From positions 1-64,000 of the forward strand of contig SFCQ01000006.1 of NCBI GenBank assembly GCA_004558525.1: 64,000 bases of DNA, written 5' to 3'. This stretch comes from Clostridiales bacterium. Lineage in GTDB: Bacteria; Bacillota; Clostridia; Christensenellales; CAG-138. Positions 40,785 to 49,945 of this stretch are shown one piece after another. Both the position numbers and the translations under genes were made by a program. The stretch's first letter is position 1. Each line of letters opens with the position of its first letter. The notes below the pieces were generated by a model, which was not told the origin of the DNA, did not search any database, and saw only the letters and a list, made by a program, of their open reading frames with translations.

Positions 40785-43700
40785 TTATCCGTTAAATCTT
40801 GCGGAAACTACTTTGGAGATGCCCCTTTCCTCCATCGCCACGCCATACAGGGCGTTGCAGACCTCCATGCTGCCCTTGCGGTGCGTTATCATTATAAACT
40901 GAGTGTCCTTTGAATATCTCTGCACATATTGGGCGAGCGTGCTTACGTTCACCTCGTCAAGGGACGTCTCTATCTCGTCCAGTATGCAAAACGCAGTTGG
41001 CTTTAGCTTAAGTATAGCAAACAGCAGCGCTATTGCGGTAAGCGCGCGTTCTCCGCCGGAAAGCAGGCTCAATAACTGCAGCTTCTTTCCCGGGGGCTGG
41101 GCGATTATATCTATGTTGCAGTTAAGTATGTCGTTTTTGTCGCTCAGCACAAGCTCCGCCTTGCCGCCGCCGAACAGCTCCGCAAACGTTGATGAGAAGT
41201 TATCCTGTATCTTCTCAAACTGCCTGCGGAATTCATTCTCCATTGTTTTTGTAAGCTCGTCGATAAGCTGCCTAAGGTCGGCTTCCGCTGCGGTCAGGTC
41301 GCCATATTGCGCGCTCATGGTATCAAAGCGTTCCTTAACGCTCTTATAATCATCAATTGCGGAAATATTGACGTCGCCCAAAGCTTTTATCGACTTTTTA
41401 AGCTCGTCTATGCGTATGTGTGAAGCCGCAACGGCTATCTGCCTTCTGTACGGAAGCGCGTTTTCATATGTAAGCTCATAATCCTCCCACATCTTGTCCT
41501 GCGATGATTTAAGCTCCATCTCAGCGCGGCTCAGCCCAAGCTCGTTTTTATGCAGCCTGTCGCTAAGGTCCTTAGCCTCTATCGATATGCTTTCGCGCCT
41601 GAGTCTCAGCTCATCTATCGTTTGCAGGCGCCTTGCGCGCTCCTCTTCCATTGTGTGCAGCCTGTCCGTAAGCCGGTCCACAGCCTTGCGTTCCTCACTT
41701 ATGCTGCCTTCTATCTCCTCAAGCTTGCCGCCAAGCTCCATGAATCTATCGGCAAATCCTGAAATCACGCGCCTGTCGTCCTCAATAGCAGCCGATACTG
41801 ACTTTTCTTCTTTAGCTATTCTGTCAAATTCATTTTTGAGAGAAGCGGCTTCCTTTTCGGCCTTGGCAAGCGCGACTCTTCTCTCAGCATCATGCTCTGT
41901 GGCGTTTGCAAGCCTTGCTTTAAGCTGCATAAGCTCCTGCTGCGCATTCCTTATGTCGGCCTGCGTAGCCGTATTGCTCTGCTCAAGTGTTGATCTGTCG
42001 TCCTTGGCGGCTTCAAAGCGCGCATCTATATCGGCTATATCGTCGTTTATCTGGTTCTCCCCCTCCTCAGCCGCGGCAAGCGCGTTCTTAGCCTCCTGCA
42101 TATATTTTTCTATTATGTCAAGCTTTTCGGCATGCGCAGCTATCTCAAGCTCCTTTTCATGCAGCGCGTCACCCGTCGCCTCAAGCTGCTCCTGCGCGCC
42201 TGAAAGCGAGGCTTCAAGCAGCTCGTATTCCTTTTCGCGCTCCAGCTTTTCCTTATCAAGCTCCGCCGTGCGCTTGGTAAGCTCCTCTATCTCCCTTTCC
42301 CTGCCTATTATGCTGAATTCGCGCTTCTGCACGCTTCCGCCCGTCATTGAACCGCCGGGATTGACTATATCGCCTTTAAGCGTAGCTATCCTGAAGGAAG
42401 AGTGAGCCTGGCGGTTTATGGCTATCGCCGCGTCAAGGTCATTTACTATTACGGTTCTTCCAAGAAGGTTCTCAATTATTCCCCTGTACTTTTCATCAAA
42501 GCTCACAAGCTCACTTGCAACGCCTATAAAGCCCTTTACGCGGCAGCAATTAAGCTCGCGCTGCTCGAGTATCCTTGGGCGCATGGCTGAAACGGGCAAA
42601 AACGTTGCCCTGCCGTAGCCCTTTCTTCTAAGATGCTCTATTACCGCCTTAGCATCGTTTTCGTCAGGCGTAACTATGTTTTGAAGCGCCGGACCCAGGC
42701 TCATCTCTATGGCCGTTTCATATTCGCCAGGCACACTTATAAGCTCGGCAACAACACCCTCTATCTTCTGCTTAAGAGAAAAGTCCCTTTCACTATCCCT
42801 CAATAGGTTTTTCACGCTGGCATAATAGCCTTCATGCGCGCGCTTCATCTCTTCAAGCACTTTAAGACGCGACTTGCCTGACGAGCTTTCCTGCTCGGCT
42901 GCGCGTGCAGCTTCACTTGCTTCTTTAAGGCGTTGGTTTATGTTGTTGAGAGCCTGTATCGCGTCTTCACGCTGCTTTTTGCGTTCCGCCTTCTGCTCGA
43001 GCAGGGCGTTATGCTCATGCTCTGCTTCTGCATACTCCCGCTTTAGCTCGTCCCACTTTTCTTCAGCCTGCTTCTTGTTTTTTGCCATGTTTGCGGCTTG
43101 CTCGACCAAGCTTTGGCGCATGGTTTCAAAGCGGGAAATGAGTATCCTCGCGTCCGCTATTCTGTTCATAGCGTCTATTAGCGCTGCCTTTTGTTCTTCA
43201 AGCTTTTCTTCCTTCTGCTCAACATCTTTTGAAAGCTGCTGAAGCTCCCCTGAGGCGACAGCGGCTTCACACCTCAGCTGCTCAAGCTCTTCGTCTGTAC
43301 GCTCTATATTAGCTTTTCCGCAGTTCAAAGCCTGGAGCAGGTCCGCATGCCTTTTCTCGTTTTCTTCAAGCTGGCTCTGACGCTGCTCCTTTTCGCGCAT
43401 AAATGCTTCCATGCGCTCGCTGAGCACCTTGGATTCGCCTGCATGGCCTTCCACACCTGTCGTCATGGCGAGCAGCTCGGACTGCACGGCGCTTATGGAA
43501 GAATTAAGCGCCCTTTCAAGCTCTTCTTCTTCTGAGCAGCTTGACGCTATTGAAGCCTCAATCCCCTCTTTTTCCCTTATCTGCTCATTTGCGGAGGCTA
43601 TAGCCTCGTTAAGCGTTTTGATGCGCTCGTTAAGCTTATCATATTGATATAGAAATACGTTTATCTCTATCTCCTTAAGCTCGTCCCTCAGCTTAAGATA

Positions 43701-44342
43701 TTCCCTCGCCGCTGCGCTCTGCTCTTCAAGCGGGCCTACCTGACGGCTCAGTTCCTCTATTATGTCGCTGAGCCTGTCCATATTGCCTCTGGTGTTTTCA
43801 AGCTTCCTTGCGGCTTCCTCTTTGCGCACGCGGTACTTCATAACGCCCGCCGCTTCTTCAAACGCGCTGCGCCTATCGGCAGACTTTGCTGAAAGTATCT
43901 GCTCCACCCTGCCTTGGCCTATTATGGAATAGCCCTCCTTGCCGACGCCGGTATCGCGAAAAAGCTCCGCAATATCCTTCCTTCGACATGAGGAACGGTT
44001 TATGAAGTATTCGCTTTCACCGCTTCTGTATATCCTTCTTGTAACGCAGACTTCGTTATAATCCGTAGCAAGCTCATGATCGGAATTATCGAACGTAAGC
44101 GACACTTCTCCGTAAGAAAGAGGCTTTTTTGCCTCCGTGCCGTTAAATATTATATCCTCCATCTTTTCACCGCGCAGAGCCTTGGCGCTTTGTTCGCCAA
44201 GCACCCATCGCACGGCGTCAGCAATGTTGCTTTTGCCGCTTCCGTTGGGTCCTATTATGGCGGTTATGCCATCATCAAATACTATTTCTGTTTTACGGGC
44301 AAAGGACTTGAACCCGTACATTTCAAGTTTAGTTAGCCTCAA
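40785..44342 (-). CDS. smc: Chromosome partition protein Smc
   Basis: A 1185-residue condensin ATPase. N-terminal head with Walker A GPNGSGKS at 31-38, long coiled coils (about 170-500 and 660-1010) and a hinge around 510-650 (LISVPGEYETAIEMSLGPAL; GGSMTGG). The C-terminal head has signature LLSGGERALTAIALLFAIL and Walker B ILDEIETSLDE. The Walker B tail ETSLDE is a little unlike the common DAALDD. It overlaps the rnc stop by four bases. Confidence 0.97.
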   Translation of the reverse strand: MRLTKLEMYGFKSFARKTEIVFDDGITAIIGPNGSGKSNIADAVRWVLGEQSAKALRGEKMEDIIFNGTEAKKPLSYGEVSLTFDNSDHELATDYNEVCVTRRIYRSGESEYFINRSSCRRKDIAELFRDTGVGKEGYSIIGQGRVEQILSAKSADRRSAFEEAAGVMKYRVRKEEAARKLENTRGNMDRLSDIIEELSRQVGPLEEQSAAAREYLKLRDELKEIEINVFLYQYDKLNERIKTLNEAIASANEQIREKEGIEASIASSCSEEEELERALNSSISAVQSELLAMTTGVEGHAGESKVLSERMEAFMREKEQRQSQLEENEKRHADLLQALNCGKANIERTDEELEQLRCEAAVASGELQQLSKDVEQKEEKLEEQKAALIDAMNRIADARILISRFETMRQSLVEQAANMAKNKKQAEEKWDELKREYAEAEHEHNALLEQKAERKKQREDAIQALNNINQRLKEASEAARAAEQESSSGKSRLKVLEEMKRAHEGYYASVKNLLRDSERDFSLKQKIEGVVAELISVPGEYETAIEMSLGPALQNIVTPDENDAKAVIEHLRRKGYGRATFLPVSAMRPRILEQRELNCCRVKGFIGVASELVSFDEKYRGIIENLLGRTVIVNDLDAAIAINRQAHSSFRIATLKGDIVNPGGSMTGGSVQKREFSIIGREREIEELTKRTAELDKEKLEREKEYELLEASLSGAQEQLEATGDALHEKELEIAAHAEKLDIIEKYMQEAKNALAAAEEGENQINDDIADIDARFEAAKDDRSTLEQSNTATQADIRNAQQELMQLKARLANATEHDAERRVALAKAEKEAASLKNEFDRIAKEEKSVSAAIEDDRRVISGFADRFMELGGKLEEIEGSISEERKAVDRLTDRLHTMEEERARRLQTIDELRLRRESISIEAKDLSDRLHKNELGLSRAEMELKSSQDKMWEDYELTYENALPYRRQIAVAASHIRIDELKKSIKALGDVNISAIDDYKSVKERFDTMSAQYGDLTAAEADLRQLIDELTKTMENEFRRQFEKIQDNFSSTFAELFGGGKAELVLSDKNDILNCNIDIIAQPPGKKLQLLSLLSGGERALTAIALLFAILKLKPTAFCILDEIETSLDEVNVSTLAQYVQRYSKDTQFIMITHRKGSMEVCNALYGVAMEERGISKVVSARFNG

Positions 44343-45067
44343 TCTTTTATCCCTTCGGGCGCAGAAATTATGCCAAGCCCCGTAAGCGCAGCTTTGGCCG
44401 CCTGCTGTCCGGCTTCCTGCTTAGTCTTTCCTTCTCCGCTTCCGGCCGTTACGCCGGCAATGGTAACGTCCATATCGAACACCTTGCTGTGGTCAGGGCC
44501 GGTGCTGCCGGTCAAAACATACGATATCTGCCCCAAATGCCGCTTTTGTACATATTCCTGAAGCATGGTCTTATAATCCTTGTGCGGCCCTTCGCTTACG
44601 GCGGTCTGCATCGCCGTACCGATAAAATTCATTATAAATCCCTTAGCCGTTTCCATGCCGCCGTCAATGTACAAAGCTCCTATCACAGCCTCCACAGCGT
44701 CGGACAATATGCTGGGCTTTTCGCGGCCGCCGGAGTGGTCCTCTCCCTTGCCCAGCAAAAGCAGCCTGCCAAGCTCAAGTCTCTTTGCCACCTCGAACAG
44801 CGCGCCTTCGCACACGGTCTGCGCCCTGAGTCTTGTCATATCGCCCTCGTTATAGTCTGCAAAGCGATTGTAAAGATACTCGCTTATGCAAAGCTCCAGC
44901 ACGGCATCGCCCAAAAACTCAAGCCGCTCGTTATGCGCGCTTGCCCTGCCGTCTCCCTTTACATATGATGTGTGCGTCAAGGCCATGTTCAACAGGCTTT
45001 CGTCCTTGAAGCTATAGCCTATGCGCTGTTCAAGACAGGCAAGCTTTTTTCTCCTTTCGGGTTCCAT
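44339..45067 (-). CDS. rnc: Ribonuclease III
   Basis: Cleaves double-stranded RNA in rRNA processing and sRNA decay. The 242-residue protein has the catalytic signature NERLEFLGDAVLE (46-58), a second acidic helix DAVEAVIGALYIDGG near 115 and a C-terminal dsRNA-binding domain (YKTMLQEYVQKRHLGQISY...GEGKTKQEAGQQAAKAAL). ATG 45067 has AGGAGG four bases upstream; the open frame extends to 45100 but lacks such a site. A terminator hairpin precedes it, after acpP. Confidence 0.96.
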   Translation of the reverse strand: MEPERRKKLACLEQRIGYSFKDESLLNMALTHTSYVKGDGRASAHNERLEFLGDAVLELCISEYLYNRFADYNEGDMTRLRAQTVCEGALFEVAKRLELGRLLLLGKGEDHSGGREKPSILSDAVEAVIGALYIDGGMETAKGFIMNFIGTAMQTAVSEGPHKDYKTMLQEYVQKRHLGQISYVLTGSTGPDHSKVFDMDVTIAGVTAGSGEGKTKQEAGQQAAKAALTGLGIISAPEGIKD

Positions 45068-45082
45068 TTTGCCTCCTATGCG

Positions 45083-45117
45083 GAAAAAGGGGCTGCCCAA
45101 ATAAACAGACGGCCCCT
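45083..45117 (-). terminator. Terminator after acpP
   Basis: Minus-strand AGGGGC (45117-45112) pairs with GCCCCT (45093-45088) across a 18-nt partly paired loop, then TTTTT. It lies about 20 bases upstream of the rnc ribosome site, so it may attenuate rather than fully separate rnc from acpP. Confidence 0.6.
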
Positions 45118-45133
45118 ATGATATCCATTGGGT

Positions 45134-45358
45134 TTATTTTTTGTTGATGTAGTTGACTATATCGCCAACGGTATGGATATTGGGAAGATCGTCATCGGGA
45201 ATCTCGATGCCGTACTGCTGCTCAAGATCCATTATCAGCTCCACAACGTCAAGGGAATCGGCCTTAAGATCCTCAATAAGCCTTGAATCCATAGTTATGG
45301 TCTCTTCCGCTATGTCAAGCTGCCTCGCTATATTTTTGCGTACGTTTTCAAATTCCAT
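45134..45358 (-). CDS. acpP: Acyl carrier protein
   Basis: A 74-residue carrier of fatty-acyl chains on phosphopantetheine. The attachment serine is Ser35 in KADSLDVVELIMDLE, followed by the acidic recognition helix and YGIEIPDDDL. It lies between plsX and rnc, although fabD/fabG are not present here. It has a good promoter of its own and a terminator. Confidence 0.96.
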   Translation of the reverse strand: MEFENVRKNIARQLDIAEETITMDSRLIEDLKADSLDVVELIMDLEQQYGIEIPDDDLPNIHTVGDIVNYINKK

Positions 45359-45384
45359 ATAAGCACCCCTTTCATGGTAGTTTT

Positions 45385-45413
45385 AGTTTATCTCCGGCGG
45401 GATAATATGTCAA
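45385..45413 (-). promoter_or_regulatory. Predicted acpP promoter
   Basis: Minus-strand TTGACA (45413-45408), a 17-bp spacer and TAAACT (45390-45385), about 27 bp upstream of the acpP ATG. Confidence 0.65.
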
Positions 45414-45435
45414 TCCTGCAAATGAACTGCTTTGC

Positions 45436-46443
45436 CTATTCTTCTTCCGGAAGCTCAGCTATAGCCTCGGCTATCTTCGGGTTCACGTTTCCGTTTGAAA
45501 ACAGCTCTGCCTGTTTTATTGCGGAGGCAAAAGCTTTAGCGTCTGAGCTGCCGTGCGCCTTTATAACGCAGCCGTTTATGCCAAGCAGCACCGCGCCGCC
45601 GACCTCCTTATAATCCATCTTCTTTTTGAACCTTCTGAACGCGTTCATGGAAAGCGCCGCGCCAAGCTTGGATCTTAAGTCGGCCGTAAGCTCCGTTTTA
45701 AGCATCGTCATCATGGAGCCGGCCAGGCCCTCGGTATACTTCAAAACCACGTTGCCTACAAAGCCGTCGCAAACAAGCGCGTCATACTCGCCTGAAAGCA
45801 CATCCCTCGCTTCGCAGTTTCCGACAAAATTTATAGGCGCTTCCTTAAGCAGTTTATATGCGGCCTTTGTAAGCTCGCAGCCCTTTTCGGCCTCCGAGCC
45901 GTTGTTGAGCAGCGCTATACGCGGCTTATCTATGCCCATAACACTTTGCATATATGTGGAAGCCATAACGCTGAACTGCTGCAAATACTGCGGCTTGCAG
46001 TCTGTATTTGCTCCGCAGTCTATAAGCATTATCCAGCCGCCCTTTACCGTTGGCAGCAACGGCGAAAGCGCCGGACGCTTTACGCCCTTTATCCTTTTTA
46101 CTATAAGCGTGGCGCCCGCAAGCAGCGCGCCTGTGCTGCCTGAGGATACCACTGCATCGGCTTCTCCCTTAGCGACAAGGTTCAGCGCCTTTACCATAGA
46201 CGTTTCCCTGCGCCTTATGGCCGCCGTGGGCTGCTCGTGGCAGTCTATCTCCTCCTGTGCATCAAGTATGCTTATCCTTTCTGTATCTGCGCCAAGCTTA
46301 TCAAGCTCAGCCTTTATCTGAGCCTCTTTGCCGCACAGGATAAGCTCTATATCCTCCATCGTTTTTGTTGCTCTTACGGCGCCTTCAATAGCGGCAGCCG
46401 GGCAGTTGTCTCCGCCCATCACGTCCAATGCTATGCGTATCAT
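45436..46443 (-). CDS. plsX: Phosphate acyltransferase PlsX
   Basis: Turns acyl-ACP into acyl-phosphate, the acyl donor for PlsY in phospholipid synthesis. The 335-residue protein has the family start IRIALDVMGGDNCP, the VSSGSTGALLAGA loop near residue 90 and the FVGNCEARDVLSGEYDALV segment. Followed by acpP, as in the classic plsX-fab-acp cluster. AAGGAA lies a little far (13 bases) upstream of the ATG. Confidence 0.96.
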   Translation of the reverse strand: MIRIALDVMGGDNCPAAAIEGAVRATKTMEDIELILCGKEAQIKAELDKLGADTERISILDAQEEIDCHEQPTAAIRRRETSMVKALNLVAKGEADAVVSSGSTGALLAGATLIVKRIKGVKRPALSPLLPTVKGGWIMLIDCGANTDCKPQYLQQFSVMASTYMQSVMGIDKPRIALLNNGSEAEKGCELTKAAYKLLKEAPINFVGNCEARDVLSGEYDALVCDGFVGNVVLKYTEGLAGSMMTMLKTELTADLRSKLGAALSMNAFRRFKKKMDYKEVGGAVLLGINGCVIKAHGSSDAKAFASAIKQAELFSNGNVNPKIAEAIAELPEEE

Positions 46444-46523
46444 AAGTCCAAACTGTTCCTTCCGTTAAAGTATAATAGAATACTACATTAAATTATATTT
46501 TACCATAGCTTGAAGAATAACGC

Positions 46524-46551
46524 AAAAAGGGGACGCCTAATAAGCGCCCCT
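46524..46551 (-). terminator. Terminator of the yceD-rpmF operon
   Basis: Minus-strand AGGGGCGC pairs with GCGTCCCCT, with one bulged base, across TTATTAG, then TTTTTGCG. Confidence 0.65.
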
Positions 46552-46566
46552 TATCTGCAAATGTAA

Positions 46567-46755
46567 TTACTTGGCTTCGTCTACCTTGACGACCTGCTTG
46601 CCGTCATAAAAGCCGCAATTCTTGCAAACCCTGTGAGCCAGCTTAGGCTCATGGCACTGCGGGCAAGCCACGATGCCGGGGATTGAGAGCTTCCAATTGC
46701 TGCTCCTGCGTGAATCACGCCTCGCCTTGGATGTTTTTCTCTTGGGGACCGCCAT
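46567..46755 (-). CDS. rpmF: Ribosomal protein bL32
   Basis: A 62-residue 50S subunit protein, starting MAVPKRKTSKARRDSRRS. It has the zinc-binding form with two CxxC pairs (CPQCHEP...CKNCG). AAGGAGGTG, the ribosome site, sits in the end of yceD. The yceD-rpmF pair is widely conserved. Confidence 0.97.
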   Translation of the reverse strand: MAVPKRKTSKARRDSRRSSNWKLSIPGIVACPQCHEPKLAHRVCKNCGFYDGKQVVKVDEAK

Positions 46756-46758
46756 TTG

Positions 46759-47265
46759 TCACACCTCCTTATCCTCGTTAAACAGCGCCTTCAGCTTGGA
46801 GAAGGGATTGTCCTTCGCCTCATGCTCGCAGGAACACTGTACCGTATTCAAGTCGCACCCGCAAACCGGGCATAATCCGCGGCAATCCTCCTTACACAGA
46901 ACGTAATTATCCATGTTAAGAAGAATAGTATCGCGTACCAGATCGCTGAGGTCGAGCTCTTCGCCGCTGAAGGAATATATCTCCCCGTCCGGATCGACGT
47001 TTTTTTCAAACCTCTCCGAAAACTCCTGCTCAAAGGGAACCACAAGCTCCTTTGTGCATCGGGCACATTCCGCCTTAAGCGCCGTCTTCACCCTTCCGGT
47101 GGTCTCAAAGCCCTTGCCGTCAAAGACATAGCTTATCTCAACATCAACAGGTTCCGCAAACCGGACCCATATGCCGGGATACTCAATGTCCTCCATGCGT
47201 TCGCTAAAGCTCGCATGTCCCTCTCTGCCGGAAAGCTTAAGCTCTGTAGCCACGTTCAGCTTCAT
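46759..47265 (-). CDS. yceD: DUF177 family protein YceD
   Basis: A 168-residue protein of the family thought to help 23S rRNA maturation with rpmF. It has an N-terminal beta domain, the ECARCTKELVVPFEQEFSE strand-turn and a C-terminal cysteine set CKEDCRGLCPVCGCDLN. With CARC this probably binds zinc. It has an excellent promoter and overlaps none of its neighbours; rpmF begins just downstream. Confidence 0.92.
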   Translation of the reverse strand: MKLNVATELKLSGREGHASFSERMEDIEYPGIWVRFAEPVDVEISYVFDGKGFETTGRVKTALKAECARCTKELVVPFEQEFSERFEKNVDPDGEIYSFSGEELDLSDLVRDTILLNMDNYVLCKEDCRGLCPVCGCDLNTVQCSCEHEAKDNPFSKLKALFNEDKEV

Positions 47266-47283
47266 AAAAAGTCAACCTCGTCT

Positions 47284-47312
47284 ATTTTATCCGTTGCGAT
47301 ATAGTTTGTCAA
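47284..47312 (-). promoter_or_regulatory. Promoter of yceD-rpmF
   Basis: Minus-strand perfect TTGACA (47312-47307), a 17-bp spacer and TAAAAT (47289-47284), about 19 bp upstream of the yceD ATG. Confidence 0.75.
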
Positions 47313-47354
47313 CAATATCTTGTGCTTAAATGCCGTTTTTTGCTGTCCTTATGC

Positions 47355-48557
47355 TTATTTGGCGGTAAGGGCGGCAGTATCGCGGGCTATCATCATCTCT
47401 TCATCGGTAGGAATGACGAATACCTTCACGCGGCTATTGGCCTTGGATAGCTCAACTTCTTCTCCCCTGGGACAGGTCCTGTTGTATTCAAAGTCAACAT
47501 CAACGCCAAGGTATTCAAGGCCGGTAAGAACCTTTTCGCGCACACCGCGGTCGTTTTCGCCAACGCCTGCGGTAAACACTATCGCGTCAACTCCGCCAAG
47601 GGCTGCGGCATAGGCGCCAATGTACTTCTTTACCTTGTAGCAGAAGGTATCAAGCGCAAGCTGAGCGCGCTCGTTGCCGTTGTTGGCAGCTTCCTCAAGG
47701 TCGCGGAAGTCGCTGGACACGCCGGATATGCCAAGCACGCCGCTCTTCTTGTTGAGATAATTGTCAATACCCTTCTTATCAAGGTTAAGCCTTTCCATAA
47801 GATAGGTGACTATGGCAGGATCCATGTCGCCGCAGCGTGTACCCATAGGCACGCCTTCAAGCGGAGTAAGGCCCATGGAGGTATCTATGCACTTGCCGCC
47901 CTTTATGGCGGAAATGCTTGAACCGTTGCCAAGATGGCAGGTGATTATACGGGTATCCTCCTTGGGCATATCGAGCTTGGTGAGCGCACGCTGCGAAACA
48001 TACATATGCGATGTTCCGTGGAAGCCATAGCGCCTTACCATATGCTCCTTATACGCTTCATAAGGAAGCCCGTATAGGAAAGCCCTGGGTGGCATGGTCT
48101 GATGGAAAGCGGTATCGAACACGCCTACCATGGGGGTGTTGGGCATAATGGCCTGACAGGCGCGCACGCCCATGAGGTTGGCGGGATTGTGCAGAGGAGC
48201 CAACGGAGTAAGAACCTCCATCTCCTTTATAAGCTCATCAGTTATTATGACGGACTTATTGAACTTTTCGCCGCCATGAACAAGGCGATGGCCGACGGCG
48301 TCTATCTCGTCCATGCTCTTCACAACGCCTATCTCAGGATCTACCAGCGCATCAAGCACCATGCGGATAGCGTCGGTATGGTCCTTCATGTCCTTCTTGA
48401 ACTCGAACTTGCCCTTGCCCTCGGGCTTATAGGTAAGCATGGAGCCATCTATGCCTATGCGCTCGCAAAGGCCCTTGGCGATGACTTCGCCGCTGTCAAC
48501 ATCGATAAGCTGATATTTGAGGGAAGAGCTCCCCGCGTTTATAACAAGAACTTTCAT
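47355..48557 (-). CDS. ackA: Acetate kinase
   Basis: Makes ATP from acetyl phosphate, releasing acetate; the last step of the substrate-level energy path. The 400-residue protein has the ASKHA start VLVINAGSSSLKYQ, GHRLVHGGEKF, FDTAFHQTMP, the nucleotide loop HLGNGSSISAI and VFTAGVGENDRGVR. It lies 18 bases after pta, giving the usual pta-ackA operon. A weak AGGTG serves as ribosome site. Confidence 0.98.
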   Translation of the reverse strand: MKVLVINAGSSSLKYQLIDVDSGEVIAKGLCERIGIDGSMLTYKPEGKGKFEFKKDMKDHTDAIRMVLDALVDPEIGVVKSMDEIDAVGHRLVHGGEKFNKSVIITDELIKEMEVLTPLAPLHNPANLMGVRACQAIMPNTPMVGVFDTAFHQTMPPRAFLYGLPYEAYKEHMVRRYGFHGTSHMYVSQRALTKLDMPKEDTRIITCHLGNGSSISAIKGGKCIDTSMGLTPLEGVPMGTRCGDMDPAIVTYLMERLNLDKKGIDNYLNKKSGVLGISGVSSDFRDLEEAANNGNERAQLALDTFCYKVKKYIGAYAAALGGVDAIVFTAGVGENDRGVREKVLTGLEYLGVDVDFEYNRTCPRGEEVELSKANSRVKVFVIPTDEEMMIARDTAALTAK

Positions 48558-48575
48558 TTTAACACCTATCCTTTA

Positions 48576-49577
48576 TTATTTGATAGCCTGAGCCTGCACG
48601 GCGGTTATGGCTACTACGGACACTATATCCTCTATGCTGCAGCCGCGTGAAAGGTCGTTGATGGGCTTTGCAAATCCCTGTGAAACAGGGCCTACAGCCT
48701 CTGCACCGGCAAGACGCTGAACGAGCTTGTAACCAATGTTGCCGGACTGCAGATCCGGGAATATAAGCACGTTGGCGTGGCCGGCGACCTTGCTGCCCGG
48801 AGCCTTAAGAGCGGCCACCTTGGGTACCATAGCGGCATCAGCCTGAAGCTCGCCTTCAACATCAAGCTCAGGAGCAAGCTCCTTGACCTTGGCAAGAGCG
48901 TCGGTGACCTTGTCAACATGCTCGTGCTTGGCGCTGCCCTTTGTTGAGAAAGAAAGCATGGCAACGCGCGGCTCCATGCCGAGCAGGGTCTTTGCAGTGT
49001 TGGCGGTAGCTATAGCTATGGAAGCGAGCTCGTCCGGATTAGGATTGATGTTTATCGCGCAGTCGCCAAACAGCATAAGGCCGTTATCGCCATATTCCTT
49101 CTTGGGTACTTCCATTATGAAGCAGCTTGAAATGGTGCTTATGCCCTTGGCCATCTTGATTATTTGCAGGCCCGGCCTGAGGGTATTGCCGGTGGTGTTT
49201 ATAGCGCCGGAAACCATACCGTCCGCCTTGCCTTCCTTTATCATCATGCAGGCATAGAACAATGTGTTCTTCATGGTCTCGCGGGCCTTCTCTATAGTCA
49301 TGCCCTTGGCCTTGCGCAGCTCATAGAAGCCGTTAGCATAATGCTCAAAATCAGGATCGGTAAGCGGATTGATTATGTCGATCCCGCACAGGCATACGCC
49401 GAACTTATCCGCAACAGCCTTTATCTCATTTTCGTCGCCAAGCAGGGTGACCTTTGCGATCTTCTGATCGGTAATTATCCTTGCGGCCTGAACGGTACGT
49501 TCTTCGGATCCTTCCGGAAGCAGAATATGCTTTACATCCGCTTTAGCCTTCTCTTTGATGGTATCCAACACTGACAT
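48576..49577 (-). CDS. pta: Phosphate acetyltransferase
   Basis: Exchanges CoA of acetyl-CoA for phosphate to give acetyl phosphate for AckA. The 333-residue short form (no N-terminal regulatory domains) has ILLPEGSEERTVQAA, the TTGNTLRPGLQIIK loop and the C-terminal KVAGHANVLIFPDLQSGNIGYK...GPVSQGFAKPINDLSRG signature. AGGAG precedes the ATG. A TATAAT lies about 60 bp upstream with a poor -35. Confidence 0.97.
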   Translation of the reverse strand: MSVLDTIKEKAKADVKHILLPEGSEERTVQAARIITDQKIAKVTLLGDENEIKAVADKFGVCLCGIDIINPLTDPDFEHYANGFYELRKAKGMTIEKARETMKNTLFYACMMIKEGKADGMVSGAINTTGNTLRPGLQIIKMAKGISTISSCFIMEVPKKEYGDNGLMLFGDCAININPNPDELASIAIATANTAKTLLGMEPRVAMLSFSTKGSAKHEHVDKVTDALAKVKELAPELDVEGELQADAAMVPKVAALKAPGSKVAGHANVLIFPDLQSGNIGYKLVQRLAGAEAVGPVSQGFAKPINDLSRGCSIEDIVSVVAITAVQAQAIK

Positions 49578-49945
49578 TTTAGTTTGCTCCTTTCAAAAAA
49601 AGCGTAAAACTTGCTGGCCTTGGGCCACAACTATGTATTATAGCACTTTTTTCCCTATAGTCATACCCATTATGCGGGATTTATTGCGTATTTTATAATG
49701 CTTTTTTACTTTCTTACCCAAATGGAGCAGCCATCAGGGCAATCTGAAGCATTCTTGTGTATATGCTTTTGCCGTTCAGCTCGTTTTCCCGCGCCCATTT
49801 GGAGGCGTTCTTCATGAGCCGCATAGTATTTGCCGCCCATTATTCCCTCTTAAGCTGCACCGTATTGTGATTTCAAACAATAATCAAAAGCAAAATAAGG
49901 CTGTATTATGGTATAATCAGCTTATAAAATAAAAGGAGCTGCTTT
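49578..49945. other. 368-bp spacer between pta and tmcAL with a possible gene remnant
   Basis: Divergent spacer. It holds the pta leader with a small GGCC/GGCC hairpin, then on the minus strand two overlapping short frames. One is 49706-49840 (44 codons, GAGGG before its ATG), the other 49714-49824 (36 codons, protein-like: RLMKNASKWARENELNGKSI). They differ in frame and may be pieces of one decayed gene or one real small protein. A TATAAT at about 49912 likely serves tmcAL. No other feature is visible. Confidence 0.35.

Noticed and set aside
39839..40795. 318-codon frame opposite ftsY
   Set aside because: Antisense to a certain gene; composition dominated by reverse complements of common codons.
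41494..42405. Serine-rich 303-codon frame opposite smc
   Set aside because: The serine bias comes from reading GCT/AGC/CTT-rich coiled-coil codons backwards.
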